Shown: positions 8,582 to 16,431 of the stretch, in pieces | Layout: each line of letters opens with the position of its first letter | Position numbering within the stretch: the stretch's first letter is position 1 | Assembly: GCA_963663285.2 (NCBI GenBank) | Contig: CAXXNI010000005.1 | Coordinates: 62,001-126,000 of the forward strand | Direction: 5' to 3' | Source of the DNA: CAXXOK01 sp963663285 | GTDB lineage: Bacteria; Bacillota; Clostridia; Christensenellales; Aristaeellaceae | DNA length: 64,000 nt | Translations under genes and position numbers: made by a program | Notes under the pieces: generated by a model | Told to the model about the DNA's origin: nothing | What the model saw: the letters and a program-made list of their open reading frames with translations, nothing else | Database searches by the model: none

Positions 8582-9601
8582 ATGAAAATACTTGTCACCG
8601 GCGGCGCGGGCTTCATCGGTTCCAACTTTATCTTCTATCAACTGGAAAAACACCCGGAGGATAGCATTCTCTGTGTGGACAAGCTCACCTACGCGGGCAA
8701 CCTTTCCACGCTGTCGCCTGTGATGGAGCATCCGCATTTTCACTTTGTGAAAGCCGATATTTGCGACCGGGCGGCGATGGACGAACTGTTTGACCGGGAA
8801 CGTCCGGAGGTGGTGGTCAACTTTGCGGCGGAGTCGCATGTGGACCGCTCCATCGAGGACCCCGGTATTTTTTTGCAGACCAACATCATGGGTACCGCCG
8901 TATTGATGGACGCTGCCCGCAAGTACGGGGTGACGCGCTTTCATCAGGTGTCTACCGACGAGGTGTACGGCGATCTGCCGCTGGATCAGCCGGAGCTGTT
9001 TTTCACCGAAGAAACGCCTATACATACCAGCAGCCCATACAGCAGCAGCAAGGCGAGTGCCGATTTGCTGGCGCTGGCCTACTACCGTACCTACGGCCTG
9101 CCGGTGACCCTGTCGCGCTGCTCCAATAACTACGGCCCCTATCAATTCCCCGAAAAGCTGATTCCCCTGATGATCGCCAATGCCTTGAACGATAAGCCCC
9201 TGCCTGTGTACGGCGAAGGCTTGAACGTGCGCGATTGGCTGTATGTGGAGGATCACTGCAAGGCGATCGATTTGATTTTGCGCAGCGGCAAAGTGGGCGA
9301 GGTGTACAACATCGGCGGCCATAACGAGATGCGCAATATCGACATCGTCAAAATCATCTGCGATAAACTGGGCAAGCCGGAAAGCCTGATTACCTATGTA
9401 ACCGACCGTAAGGGCCACGATATGCGCTACGCTATCGACCCGGCGAAAATCCATGCGGAGCTGGGCTGGCTGCCGGAAACCAAGTTTGCCGACGGCATCG
9501 AGAAGACCATCCAGTGGTATCTGGACAACCGCTCGTGGTGGGAAGCCATCGTATCCGGCGAATACCGGGATTATTACGAACGGATGTACAGCGGGCGGTA
9601 G
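8582..9601 (+). CDS. rfbB: dTDP-glucose 4,6-dehydratase
   Basis: 339 residues, the full length of RfbB/RmlB, which converts dTDP-glucose to dTDP-4-keto-6-deoxyglucose, the second step toward dTDP-rhamnose. It is an extended short-chain dehydrogenase: NAD motif GGAGFIG at 7-13, catalytic YSSSK (Y153, K157), the family block STDEVYGDL, and SRCSNNYGPYQFPEKLIP with NVRDWLYVEDHC. It opens a surface-polysaccharide group with the sugar-nucleotide dehydrogenase and glycosyltransferase that follow. rfbA, rfbC and rfbD are not in the window, so the rhamnose pathway must be completed elsewhere. Confidence 0.95.
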   Translation: MKILVTGGAGFIGSNFIFYQLEKHPEDSILCVDKLTYAGNLSTLSPVMEHPHFHFVKADICDRAAMDELFDRERPEVVVNFAAESHVDRSIEDPGIFLQTNIMGTAVLMDAARKYGVTRFHQVSTDEVYGDLPLDQPELFFTEETPIHTSSPYSSSKASADLLALAYYRTYGLPVTLSRCSNNYGPYQFPEKLIPLMIANALNDKPLPVYGEGLNVRDWLYVEDHCKAIDLILRSGKVGEVYNIGGHNEMRNIDIVKIICDKLGKPESLITYVTDRKGHDMRYAIDPAKIHAELGWLPETKFADGIEKTIQWYLDNRSWWEAIVSGEYRDYYERMYSGR

Positions 9602-9646
9602 GCGCAAGGCCCTACACCGCATATAAAAGGAGACAGTCCTGTTATT

Positions 9647-10894
9647 ATGAAAAAATATACCATTGCCGTCGCCGGTACGGGCTATGTGGGCATGAGCATT
9701 GCTACGCTGCTGGCGCAGCACCACACCGTATACGCCGTGGACATCGTGCCGGAAAAGGTGGAGCTGATCAACCAGCGTAAATCGCCGATTGCCGACCCGG
9801 AGATAGAGGCGTTTCTGGCGGAAAAACCGCTGGAGCTGACCGCGACCCTAAACGCCCGCGAAGCCTACGCCAAGGCGGATTTTGTGGTGATCGCCGCGCC
9901 GACCAACTACGACAGCAAACTGAGTTATTTTGATACCTCCACCGTGGAAACGGTGATTCAGCTGGTAATGGAAAGCAATCCCGAAGCTGTAATGGTCATC
10001 AAATCCACCGTGCCCGTAGGGTACACGCAGGCCATACGCGAAAAAACGGGCAGCCGCAACATCTTGTTCAGCCCCGAATTTCTGCGCGAGGGCCGGGCAC
10101 TGTACGATAACCTGCACCCTTCCCGCATCATTGTGGGCACCGATCTTGCGGATGAGCGCCTGACGCAGGCCGCCCATACCTTTGCGGAGCTATTGGCGCA
10201 GGGCGCGGAAAAAGACCCGGTGGATACGCTGTTTATGGGCTTTACTGAGGCCGAGGCCGTTAAGCTGTTCGCCAACACCTATCTGGCGCTGCGGGTCAGC
10301 TTTTTTAACGAGCTGGATACCTACGCGGAGCTGAAGGAGCTGGATACGCGGCATATAATCGAGGGCGTATGCTTGGACCCGCGCATCGGCAGCCACTACA
10401 ACAACCCCAGCTTCGGCTACGGCGGTTACTGCCTGCCCAAGGATACCAAGCAGCTGCTGGCAAACTATCAGGATGTGCCGGAAAACCTGATTGAGGCGAT
10501 CGTGCAGGCCAACCGCACCCGCAAGGATTTTATTGCCGACCGTGTGCTGCAAATGGCCGGGTATTACGGCTATGAAGAGGATAACGAGTTCAGCGTCGGC
10601 AAGGAAAAGGCCGTGACCATCGGGGTGTACCGCCTGACCATGAAATCCGGGTCGGATAACTTCCGCCAGAGCAGCATTCAGGGTGTAATGAAGCGCATCA
10701 AAGCCAAGGGCGCCAATGTGATCGTGTATGAACCGGCGCTTGTGGACGGCGAAACGTTCTTCGGCAGCCGGATTGTGAACGATTTAGACGCGTTTATCCG
10801 CCAGAGCGACGCGATTATCGCCAACCGGTACGATGCTTGCTTGGATAGTGTACGCAGCAAAGTGTACACCCGCGACCTGTTTCAAAAAGATTAA
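9647..10894 (+). CDS. ugd: UDP-glucose 6-dehydrogenase-type nucleotide-sugar dehydrogenase
   Basis: 415 residues. It oxidises a UDP-sugar (most likely UDP-glucose to UDP-glucuronate) in two NAD-dependent steps, supplying capsule or teichuronic-type polymers. N-terminal NAD domain with GTGYVG at 10-15; ESNPEAVMVIKSTVPVGYT; the central block FSPEFLREG; the catalytic cysteine in YGGYCLPKD (about C262); a C-terminal domain ending with the sugar-binding segment. At 415 residues it resembles the short Gram-positive form rather than the eukaryotic one. A ribosome binding site (AAAAGGAGA) sits 13 bases before the ATG, farther than usual. UDP-N-acetylmannosamine is an alternative substrate. Confidence 0.9.
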   Translation: MKKYTIAVAGTGYVGMSIATLLAQHHTVYAVDIVPEKVELINQRKSPIADPEIEAFLAEKPLELTATLNAREAYAKADFVVIAAPTNYDSKLSYFDTSTVETVIQLVMESNPEAVMVIKSTVPVGYTQAIREKTGSRNILFSPEFLREGRALYDNLHPSRIIVGTDLADERLTQAAHTFAELLAQGAEKDPVDTLFMGFTEAEAVKLFANTYLALRVSFFNELDTYAELKELDTRHIIEGVCLDPRIGSHYNNPSFGYGGYCLPKDTKQLLANYQDVPENLIEAIVQANRTRKDFIADRVLQMAGYYGYEEDNEFSVGKEKAVTIGVYRLTMKSGSDNFRQSSIQGVMKRIKAKGANVIVYEPALVDGETFFGSRIVNDLDAFIRQSDAIIANRYDACLDSVRSKVYTRDLFQKD

Positions 10895-10922
10895 CAGCCT
10901 TCGCCCAATGGGGCGCAAGCGT

Positions 10923-10952
10923 GGCCCCTGCGGTGCATTCCGGGGGTCTTTT
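10923..10952 (+). terminator. Rho-independent terminator after ugd
   Basis: Stem GGCCCC with GGGGGTC (about 8 pairs including G-T pairs), followed by TTTT at 10949-10952. Confidence 0.6.
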
Positions 10953-11165
10953 GCGTATCGGGAAAAGGGAGCGGGAGGCTTCCGTAGATTGCCAAAGGCC
11001 AATCAGCGCTTCAGCTGCGGGGCGGCAGGGGGTTCACATGTAAACGCGCTGTCGGTGCCCTTTTGCCCACCATGTGTTATGACTTCTGGATTGTAACAGG
11101 CTGATGGTGCCGGAGCAGCCTGCGTGCGGTGAAATGAGGGGAACAGGAGGACCGGAGGAATGCCC

Positions 11166-12249
11166 ATGAAAAGCATTGTATTTGTGACCCGTAACCTCTG
11201 CGGCGGCGGGACGGAGCGGGTGCTTACCCAGCTGGCGAGCGATTTTGCAGCAAGGCGGCTGCGCTGCACCATTATTACAATGGATGCAGCAAAAATTGAT
11301 TATCCGCTGGATCAGGCGGTTGAGGTGCTGTCCATCGGGCGGCTTTCCCGCTGCCGTGTGGTGGACGCTTTGCGGCGCTGCCGCACGCTGCGGGCGCTGG
11401 TGAAACGGAAGCAGCCGGATGTAGTGCTTGCCATGCCGGAGGAAGTTGGCATATGTGTGCTTCCGGCACTGCTGGGCTGCGGCATACCGGTGTATGTATC
11501 CGAGCGCAATAACCCGTGGACGATGCCCCGACAGCCGCTGCTGCGGTGGATGCGCAGGCTGGTTTACCCGCTGGCGAAGGGTATCATCTGCCAGACGGAG
11601 GAAGCCCGCATGTTTTTTCCCGCGGGCGGTTCGCAAGAAGTGCGTTGTGCTGGCAAATCCCGTGGACGCGGGCAGGATTCCGCCCTGTTACACGGGAGAG
11701 CGGGAAAAGGTGATTGTGGGAGCGGGGCGGCTTTCGCCGGAGAAGGATTTTCCGCTGTTGATTCGCAGCTTTTCCCTGTTTGCGGAGAAGCATCCTGATT
11801 TTCGGCTGTGCATCTACGGCGAAGGGCCGCAGCGCCCGGCGCTGGAAGCGTTGATTACGCAGCTTGGATTGCAAAATGCGGTAGAGCTGCCCGGCAGAAG
11901 CGATGCCTTACTGCGCGCCATCAACCCCGCGGCAATGTTCGTGCTTTCCTCCGCCGAAGAGGGGATGCCCAACGTACTTTTGGAAGCCCTGTGCATGGGC
12001 ATGCCTGTGATCGCGACCGATTGCCCGCCCGGCGCGCCGCGGCAGCTGATTGAGCACGGCATAAACGGATTGCTCGTACCCGTGCACGATGCGCATGCCA
12101 TGGCAGCGGCGATGGAAAGCCTTTGCGACCCAGCTCTTTCCGCACGGCTGGCACGCAATGCCGGCAGCCTGCGGGAAAGGCTGACCAGCCGGCAGGTGTA
12201 TGACGCGTGGGCGGAGTATCTGCTCTCCGGTAAATTACACCATTTGTAA
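11166..12249 (+). pseudogene. Family 4-type glycosyltransferase, broken by one frameshift
   Basis: The gene reads as a GT-B glycosyltransferase of about 360 residues, but in two frames. The N-terminal half (MKSIVFVTRNLCGGGTERVL to CQTEEARMFF) runs to about 11618, and the C-terminal half (RKKCVVLANPVDAG, VGAGRLSPEKDF, and the nucleotide-binding SSAEEGMPNVLLEALCMGMP) is in the +1 frame to 12249. The junction is ATG followed by T6 and C3 (11610-11621): removing one T restores an uninterrupted protein. The start at 11166 has GGAGG 7 bases upstream; ATG 11160 is possible. It would transfer a sugar in cell-surface polymer assembly together with rfbB and ugd. Real inactivation, phase variation by slippage, and a sequencing error are all possible. 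Confidence 0.8.
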
Positions 12250-12407
12250 TGAAAAAGTGAAGGAACCGCAGCAAAGTGGAATGGTCCCTCGCGATAGTAA
12301 TAACAGGGGAAAAGGAGTTTTCCGGTCGTTTAGATGGCTGCCGGACGCGCGCAAAGCGTTATTTTACAAGACATTTTTGAGAAAATGAAAAAATGTCGAT
12401 TTGAGTA

Positions 12408-12436
12408 TTGCATTTCGGGCAAACGCCTGCTATAAT
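12408..12436 (+). promoter_or_regulatory. Promoter of tRNA-Arg
   Basis: TTGCAT (12408-12413), 17-base spacer, TATAAT (12431-12436), 37 bases before the tRNA. Confidence 0.7.
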
Positions 12437-12472
12437 TATTGAGCGCTTCGGAACAGAAATGGTCGCGCATGT

Positions 12473-12549
12473 GGGCTCGTAGCTCAGCTGGATAGAGTGT
12501 TTGACTACGAATCAAAAGGTCGTGGGTTCGAATCCCGCCGGGCTCACCA
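12473..12549 (+). tRNA. tRNA-Arg(ACG)
   Basis: A complete 77-base cloverleaf with encoded CCA. The acceptor stem GGGCTCG pairs with CGGGCTC (with G-T pairs), the anticodon loop CTACGAA gives anticodon ACG, and the T arm is GTGGG-TTCGAAT-CCCGC. Its 3' 46 bases are the attachment core of the prophage and are repeated at 46272-46317, so the tRNA stays intact after integration. Confidence 0.97.
12504..12549 (+). repeat. attL core (46 bp, inside tRNA-Arg)
   Basis: Identical to 46272-46317. It covers the anticodon loop to the CCA of the tRNA, a typical target for tyrosine integrases. Confidence 0.92.
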
Positions 12550-12552
12550 GTA

Positions 12553-12588
12553 AAAACCCTTGCAAATCAACAGTTTGCAAGGGTTTTT
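12553..12588 (+). terminator. Terminator of tRNA-Arg, supplied by the prophage
   Basis: A 14-bp perfect stem (AAAACCCTTGCAAA with its complement at 12574-12587) and T run. It replaces the host terminator now displaced to 46320-46356; both start with a similar AAAACCCTTG arm. Confidence 0.8.
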
Positions 12589-12642
12589 CTTTGTGACAAA
12601 ATAGGACACGACACCCCCATTATACCCCTATATAGCCTGTAC

Positions 12643-12666
12643 ATGGGGTGCAAAACGGGGTGCAAA
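12643..12666 (+). repeat. Putative integrase arm-type site (left)
   Basis: A 24-bp sequence containing two direct GGGGTGCAAA units. The same 24 bases occur at 46187-46210, near the other attachment end. The pairing at both prophage ends suggests arm-type integrase binding sites. Confidence 0.5.
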
Positions 12667-12729
12667 ATTGTAAATAATTATATTTGGTTAAGGTGTGTAC
12701 GTATACACAATCATATGATACATGAACAC

Positions 12730-12766
12730 AAAAAACCAGCCCCGTACGCACATCGCATACGGGGCT
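12730..12766 (-). terminator. Terminator of the prophage late operon
   Basis: On the minus strand, AGCCCCGTA/TACGGGGCT (12766-12758 with 12746-12738) is followed by a run of T. It sits just after the holin stop codon and closes the late transcript. Confidence 0.75.
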
Positions 12767-12771
12767 AGTTA

Positions 12772-13146
12772 TTATATCGTATTCGCGCTAGTCGGGTTGT
12801 TCACAATGCCAAACGCCACCATCACGGGCAAGAGTACATTCATCAGGCTATCAACCAACGGTCCCACGTCAAAGCCGGTAAACAGCCGTACGCAATAGGT
12901 AATCAGCGCCGCAAGTGCCAGCCATACCGCCCAGCTTTCATACCACTTTTGCCCGCTGGCGCTGAACAGTTTATCATGTACGGTAGGATCGTTGATAACC
13001 CCAAAGGCGACCAGCACCGGCAGCAGCAGCGCCATAATCGCGTTTACCGGTTCGCTGATGTCCAGCCCCGTTATATTCATCACTACAAATACGGCCAACG
13101 CCGCCAGCGCCAACCACAGCGCCCAAGATTGCAAACGTTCCTTCAT
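12772..13146 (-). CDS. Phage holin with internal tandem duplication
   Basis: 124 residues made of two similar halves: ERLQSWALWLALAALAVFV...VNAIMALLLPVLVAFGVINDPT and KWYESWAVWLALAALITYC...VDSLMNVLLPVMVAFGIVNNPT. Each half has two hydrophobic segments and resembles a single-copy phi-LC3-type holin, so the protein should have four membrane segments. Holins open the inner membrane so that the endolysin reaches the wall; the amidase is two genes upstream in the same transcript. The ATG at 13146 has AAAGGATG 6-7 bases before it; an earlier in-frame ATG would place the binding site inside the gene. It is the last gene of the late operon, just before a terminator. Confidence 0.8.
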   Translation of the reverse strand: MKERLQSWALWLALAALAVFVVMNITGLDISEPVNAIMALLLPVLVAFGVINDPTVHDKLFSASGQKWYESWAVWLALAALITYCVRLFTGFDVGPLVDSLMNVLLPVMVAFGIVNNPTSANTI

Positions 13147-13167
13147 TATAATACATCCTTTCAATGC

Positions 13168-13194
13168 TCAAATTCGCAATTGATTGCGAATTTG
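13168..13194. repeat. 27-bp near-palindrome, copy 1
   Basis: Arms CAAATTCGCAAT and ATTGCGAATTTG around TG. An exact 27-base copy lies at 28481-28507 inside the portal-protease gene. Here it is intergenic, just upstream of the holin. Confidence 0.85.
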
Positions 13195-13196
13195 GC

Positions 13197-13475
13197 TTAA
13201 TCCTCATGGCTTGGTGTGTCCCGGTGATGGTCATACCGCAAGTGCTCGTCAAGCCGTTTGTGCGCGCTTTTTGCGGATTCACTGGCCCCGGTCGCCATGT
13301 CCCGCACATCCTCCACACCCTCGATTTTTTCCTTGATGTACTTAATATCCACCTGCATTTCGGTAAACGCCGCCGTTTTGTTGTCCCCGCGCCCACGTAA
13401 TACGCTTGCGTTTACCGCCATCATCAGGAGCATTGCCAAGATTTCAAGCAGGGACAACGCACTTTCTAGGTTCAA
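13197..13475 (-). CDS. Small phage protein with N-terminal membrane segment, XhlA-like position
   Basis: About 92 residues: one hydrophobic segment at the N-terminus (LLEILAMLLMMAVNASVL) then a charged helical part (EMQVDIKYIKEKIEGVEDV) and a His-rich end (DEHLRYDHHRDTPSHED). Lying between the amidase and the holin, it may be a holin accessory protein of the XhlA kind; no direct motif proves this. A near-perfect AAGGGGGTGA makes TTG at 13475 the best start; GTG at 13484 would overlap that site. Confidence 0.6.
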   Translation of the reverse strand: MNLESALSLLEILAMLLMMAVNASVLRGRGDNKTAAFTEMQVDIKYIKEKIEGVEDVRDMATGASESAKSAHKRLDEHLRYDHHRDTPSHED

Positions 13476-13516
13476 TATTTTCACCCCCTTTCAGCGCTAT
13501 TTGCCTCCCGATCCGT

Positions 13517-14563
13517 TTATGCTTTCGCCAGCGATCCCCACGTTTTCGGGCCTGCAATGCCGTCCACTTTCAGCCCGTGTTCGCTCTGATATGTGCGTAT
13601 GGCCTTATTTGTCAGCTTCCCGAAAATGCCGTCAACCTCCAGCTTTGCCCCGGCAGCATTCAGGGCGGTTTGCAACGTTCTTACATTGTCGCCGCACAGG
13701 CCACGGCGCAGCATCGGCATATCGCTGTACAGGGTAACGGGTTCGTTTTCATCCGGGTTGGAATCCTCGATCTTCTCCGCTTCTGCGTCGGTGATTGCTT
13801 CCCCGTTGGAATAATAGATTGCATCCCATGTTTTCGGGCCGCAAATCCCGTCTGCCGTCAACCCTTTTGCTGTTTGGTAGGCAATCAGTACGGCTTCGGT
13901 TTTTTCGCCAAAATCGCCGTCGATTTTTATTGCATACCCGGCTGCGGCTAATGCCGTTTGCAGCACGGTAACAGCGGCCCCGCTGCATTCCACGCGTAAC
14001 GTGGTGCTGTATTCCAGCGCTACGCCCAGCTCTGCCGCTATGTCGCTGCGCAGCCTGTCCATGGTGTATTGCTCCCATGCCGTGCCCTTTTTGCCCCACC
14101 AGTGCCGTACGTCGGCGTGGTTACTGGCCAGCCCCAGCGCGTGCAATTCGTAGTGGGCTTGTACGTTTGCCGGGTTGATCCCGTATTTTTGGCACAGGTA
14201 CGTACACAGGTACAGCGTTTTGCCGTAGAGGTCGGCGGCTACTTCCTCGGTATCTAGGCGCGTTAGCGGTTCGCATATTTCAAAGCCAAGGTGGGTGCTA
14301 TTGGCGTTCCCATTGTTGCCCTTGCCGGAAAGCCAGCATTTCGCCCCTTCCTCCAAACATTGGGTAATTCCGTCCGTATCGATGATGTAGCCACCGCAGG
14401 TGGTTGCCGTGGGTGTATTCCACGATTTCTTCCAGCGTGCCGCCTTGGTGCCCTTGCAGCCCATCGAATGTACTTGTATCCCTTCGCGGCTGCATTTGGC
14501 GGTTGTTTTATAGCATTTCGCATTCGTGAACAGATCAACGATGATAGGATATTCCTGTATCAT
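13517..14563 (-). CDS. Phage endolysin: N-acetylmuramoyl-L-alanine amidase with two peptidoglycan-binding domains
   Basis: 348 residues. The N-terminal amidase_2/PGRP-type domain (about 1-160) shows VHSMGC, GGYIIDTDGITQCL, HLGFEICE and the metal-site region HADVRHWW; it cuts the bond between muramic acid and the stem peptide. Two peptidoglycan-binding type 1 repeats follow: VTVLQTALAAAGYAIKIDGDFGEKT...ICGPKTWDA and VRTLQTALNAAGAKLEVDGIFGKLT...IAGPKTWGSL. AAGGAGG precedes the ATG at 14563. No signal peptide is present, in keeping with export through the holin. Confidence 0.92.
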   Translation of the reverse strand: MIQEYPIIVDLFTNAKCYKTTAKCSREGIQVHSMGCKGTKAARWKKSWNTPTATTCGGYIIDTDGITQCLEEGAKCWLSGKGNNGNANSTHLGFEICEPLTRLDTEEVAADLYGKTLYLCTYLCQKYGINPANVQAHYELHALGLASNHADVRHWWGKKGTAWEQYTMDRLRSDIAAELGVALEYSTTLRVECSGAAVTVLQTALAAAGYAIKIDGDFGEKTEAVLIAYQTAKGLTADGICGPKTWDAIYYSNGEAITDAEAEKIEDSNPDENEPVTLYSDMPMLRRGLCGDNVRTLQTALNAAGAKLEVDGIFGKLTNKAIRTYQSEHGLKVDGIAGPKTWGSLAKA

Positions 14564-14580
14564 ATATCCTCCTTCCCAGC

Positions 14581-14616
14581 AAAAACCGCCGCAAGCAAAT
14601 GCCTGCGGCGGTTTTT
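14581..14616. terminator. Bidirectional hairpin between tail-fibre and lysis genes
   Basis: A 13-bp perfect stem with A5 on one side and T5 on the other (14581-14593 with 14604-14616). On the minus strand it could attenuate late transcription before the lysis genes. Confidence 0.8.
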
Positions 14617-14631
14617 CTCTCGTTTGTGTGG

Positions 14632-15150
14632 TTACTCTGCGGATAATCCTTCCGGGGGCTTCGGCCAGTCCTCCGGTTGCAGGTTCGGCCAATTTGGGTG
14701 CTTGGGCAGGTCACGCAGCGCCTGCCGGTATTGGGCGATTTCCCCCGTAATTGCAGCCCCTAACGCCTCTAAAAACGGCTGCCACGCCTTGAAGGTTGCG
14801 CCCTCTGGTACGGTTAGCCCCAACCCGTCAATAGCCATAGCGGTGTCACTATCGCGCAACAATTGCTGTCTGGTTTCCTCGGCGGTTGGGGTATACTCTT
14901 TCAGTTCAGCTTCTACCGGCACGCTTTCCCGCGACGCGGCAGCCAGCAGCAACGCGGGCAGGTCGTAAACGCGCCCGTCGCTGCCAAGCACAAGGCCGCA
15001 TTTAGGCGCATATTGCCGCACGTCGTAAACCTGCGCGTTTACCGGGGTTCCGCCGCCCAGCAGATCAACAATGTTGTATACTTGCCCGTTGGATGCGATA
15101 TAGTTCCCGCTCTGCGGTGTGCTGAATTGCAGCTGTTTGTCCATACTCAT
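14632..15150 (-). CDS. Phage tail-fibre assembly-like protein
   Basis: 172 residues in two parts. The N-terminal 65 residues (GNYIASNGQVYNIVDLLGGG...GLVLGSDGRVYDL) are a module that also opens the collagen-like fibre at 16431-17807. The C-terminal part ends with ALRDLPKHPNWPNLQPEDWP, a pattern common at the ends of tail-fibre assembly or XkdW-like proteins. It is probably part of, or a chaperone for, the host-binding fibre. The start overlaps the previous gene by 4 bases (ATGA). Confidence 0.6.
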   Translation of the reverse strand: MSMDKQLQFSTPQSGNYIASNGQVYNIVDLLGGGTPVNAQVYDVRQYAPKCGLVLGSDGRVYDLPALLLAAASRESVPVEAELKEYTPTAEETRQQLLRDSDTAMAIDGLGLTVPEGATFKAWQPFLEALGAAITGEIAQYRQALRDLPKHPNWPNLQPEDWPKPPEGLSAE

Positions 15151-15344
15151 TTTTCCTCCGTTAATGTTGCGTCGTCGGATTCATCCGTTAAAATTCCATT
15201 AAAACGGGCCAAACAATCCAATTTCTGTGTTAGGGTCTTACAGGCTGCATACTCGGTTTTTGCAGCTTCCCTAGCCTTCATTTCCTTCTGCTGCTTTTCA
15301 ACCATTTTTTCGGTCAGCTTTTTCACCTTTTCCGCTGCGTTCAC
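15147..15344 (-). CDS. Small helical phage protein
   Basis: 65 residues, highly charged and predicted coiled coil (EKVKKLTEKMVEKQQKEMKAREAAK). GTG start overlapping the upstream stop (GTGA) and ATGA overlap downstream, so it is translationally coupled on both sides and very likely real. Function unknown; position suggests a tail-tip or fibre accessory. Confidence 0.6.
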   Translation of the reverse strand: MNAAEKVKKLTEKMVEKQQKEMKAREAAKTEYAACKTLTQKLDCLARFNGILTDESDDATLTEEK

Positions 15345-15682
15345 TCTATCGTCACCCCCAGCGCAGAGGCGAGAGTATCAACGATTTCACTGGTGGTGGT
15401 TTCAACTCCCGTCAGTCGTTCTTCCACATCTGGGGTTGTTGCTGGATTGTCAACAGCCACATAGGATACGGTAATCGTTGTATCGTTTTCAACATAACCG
15501 CTGCGTTCCAGATGCTGGCTTTCACCGATCGTGGGCTTTATTTCTTCGATTGTTTTCCAACCTTCATCGGCTAATGTTTCTGTCGGTAGCAAATGATAGT
15601 TACTAACCGATGTGCCATCGTTCAGTTTCCCGTACGTTGGTAGCCCGATAATTAACTTACCTCCAACAACCCTTCCTAACAT
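15341..15682 (-). CDS. Hypothetical phage protein of the tail-fibre cluster
   Basis: 113 residues from ATG 15682, chosen because GGGGGG lies 7 bases upstream. The N-terminus (LGRVVGGKLIIGLPTYGKL) looks like a short beta structure; the C-terminus (VEERLTGVETTTSEIVDTLASALG) is helical and may trimerise. Family not recognised. Start and end abut their neighbours within a few bases. Confidence 0.55.
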   Translation of the reverse strand: MLGRVVGGKLIIGLPTYGKLNDGTSVSNYHLLPTETLADEGWKTIEEIKPTIGESQHLERSGYVENDTTITVSYVAVDNPATTPDVEERLTGVETTTSEIVDTLASALGVTIE

Positions 15683-16431
15683 CACGATACCCCCCACCTA
15701 TTTTTAAGGTAGTTATGCACCAATGAAATCTCAATAGCGGTCAACGTGCGTTTATAGAGCATGATTTCTCCGATATACCCTAACAGCGGGTCGCTCACGC
15801 CATCTCGCATAATGCCCATCATCGGCGCGTTTAAAGCTATATCTTCCGTGTTCCCGGATGATTGTAAACTATCGCTTCCAGTTCCCGTGCCGTTTACATA
15901 CGTACTCAGTAGCGCGTTGCTGTAATCCGCTACAGCTGATAGTATATAACTGGCATCTGCGGATAAATCAGTACCGGTGCTAACAATAGTAGCCGCATCG
16001 GTGGTAACTCGTGTCGCAGAACTATATAAATAATAAGGGGAGCCTAGTTTTGCGACTTGTAAAAACGCAGATTGCGTTGACGACGGTGCGATATATAACA
16101 GTTTCTCGGCGGAAGGTAGGCTGCTACCTTGTCGGAAAGCAATAAATACCGAACAGCCGGGAACATCACGAATAATGTCTGTCGGCAACAGCATGTATTC
16201 CGAATTTGCACTGTCGAAATAGACGGACTTACGTCCATTAAAAGATAATGTTTCCAACGATGGTCTATTAGCAGGTGTTGCCTGTGTGGCGTTGTTTCCA
16301 TGCCCGCTCTTGTCCGGCCATGTAGCAACGGGATCGCCATCTGATAATCCAGAGAGCGCTGTTGCATCCAGCCACATATCGGGAATGGGAATATTGGATA
16401 GCATGGATGAAAAAAATTTATACTTGTCCAT
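15682..16431 (-). CDS. LamG/concanavalin-like domain phage protein
   Basis: 249 residues. The sequence opens with MWLDATALSGLSDGDPVATWPDKSGHGNNA, the standard start of LamG/concanavalin A-like domains found in phage fibres, and closes with GYIGEIMLYKRTLTAIEISLVHNYLKNRWG, equally typical. It is probably a carbohydrate-binding receptor-recognition protein of the virion. GGAGGGG precedes the ATG at 16431, which overlaps the previous stop by one base. Confidence 0.75.
   Translation of the reverse strand: MDKYKFFSSMLSNIPIPDMWLDATALSGLSDGDPVATWPDKSGHGNNATQATPANRPSLETLSFNGRKSVYFDSANSEYMLLPTDIIRDVPGCSVFIAFRQGSSLPSAEKLLYIAPSSTQSAFLQVAKLGSPYYLYSSATRVTTDAATIVSTGTDLSADASYILSAVADYSNALLSTYVNGTGTGSDSLQSSGNTEDIALNAPMMGIMRDGVSDPLLGYIGEIMLYKRTLTAIEISLVHNYLKNRWGVS

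Noticed and set aside
8057..9724. A 555-codon minus-strand frame over degV and rfbB
   Set aside because: Antisense to two well-supported genes, with shadow-type composition.
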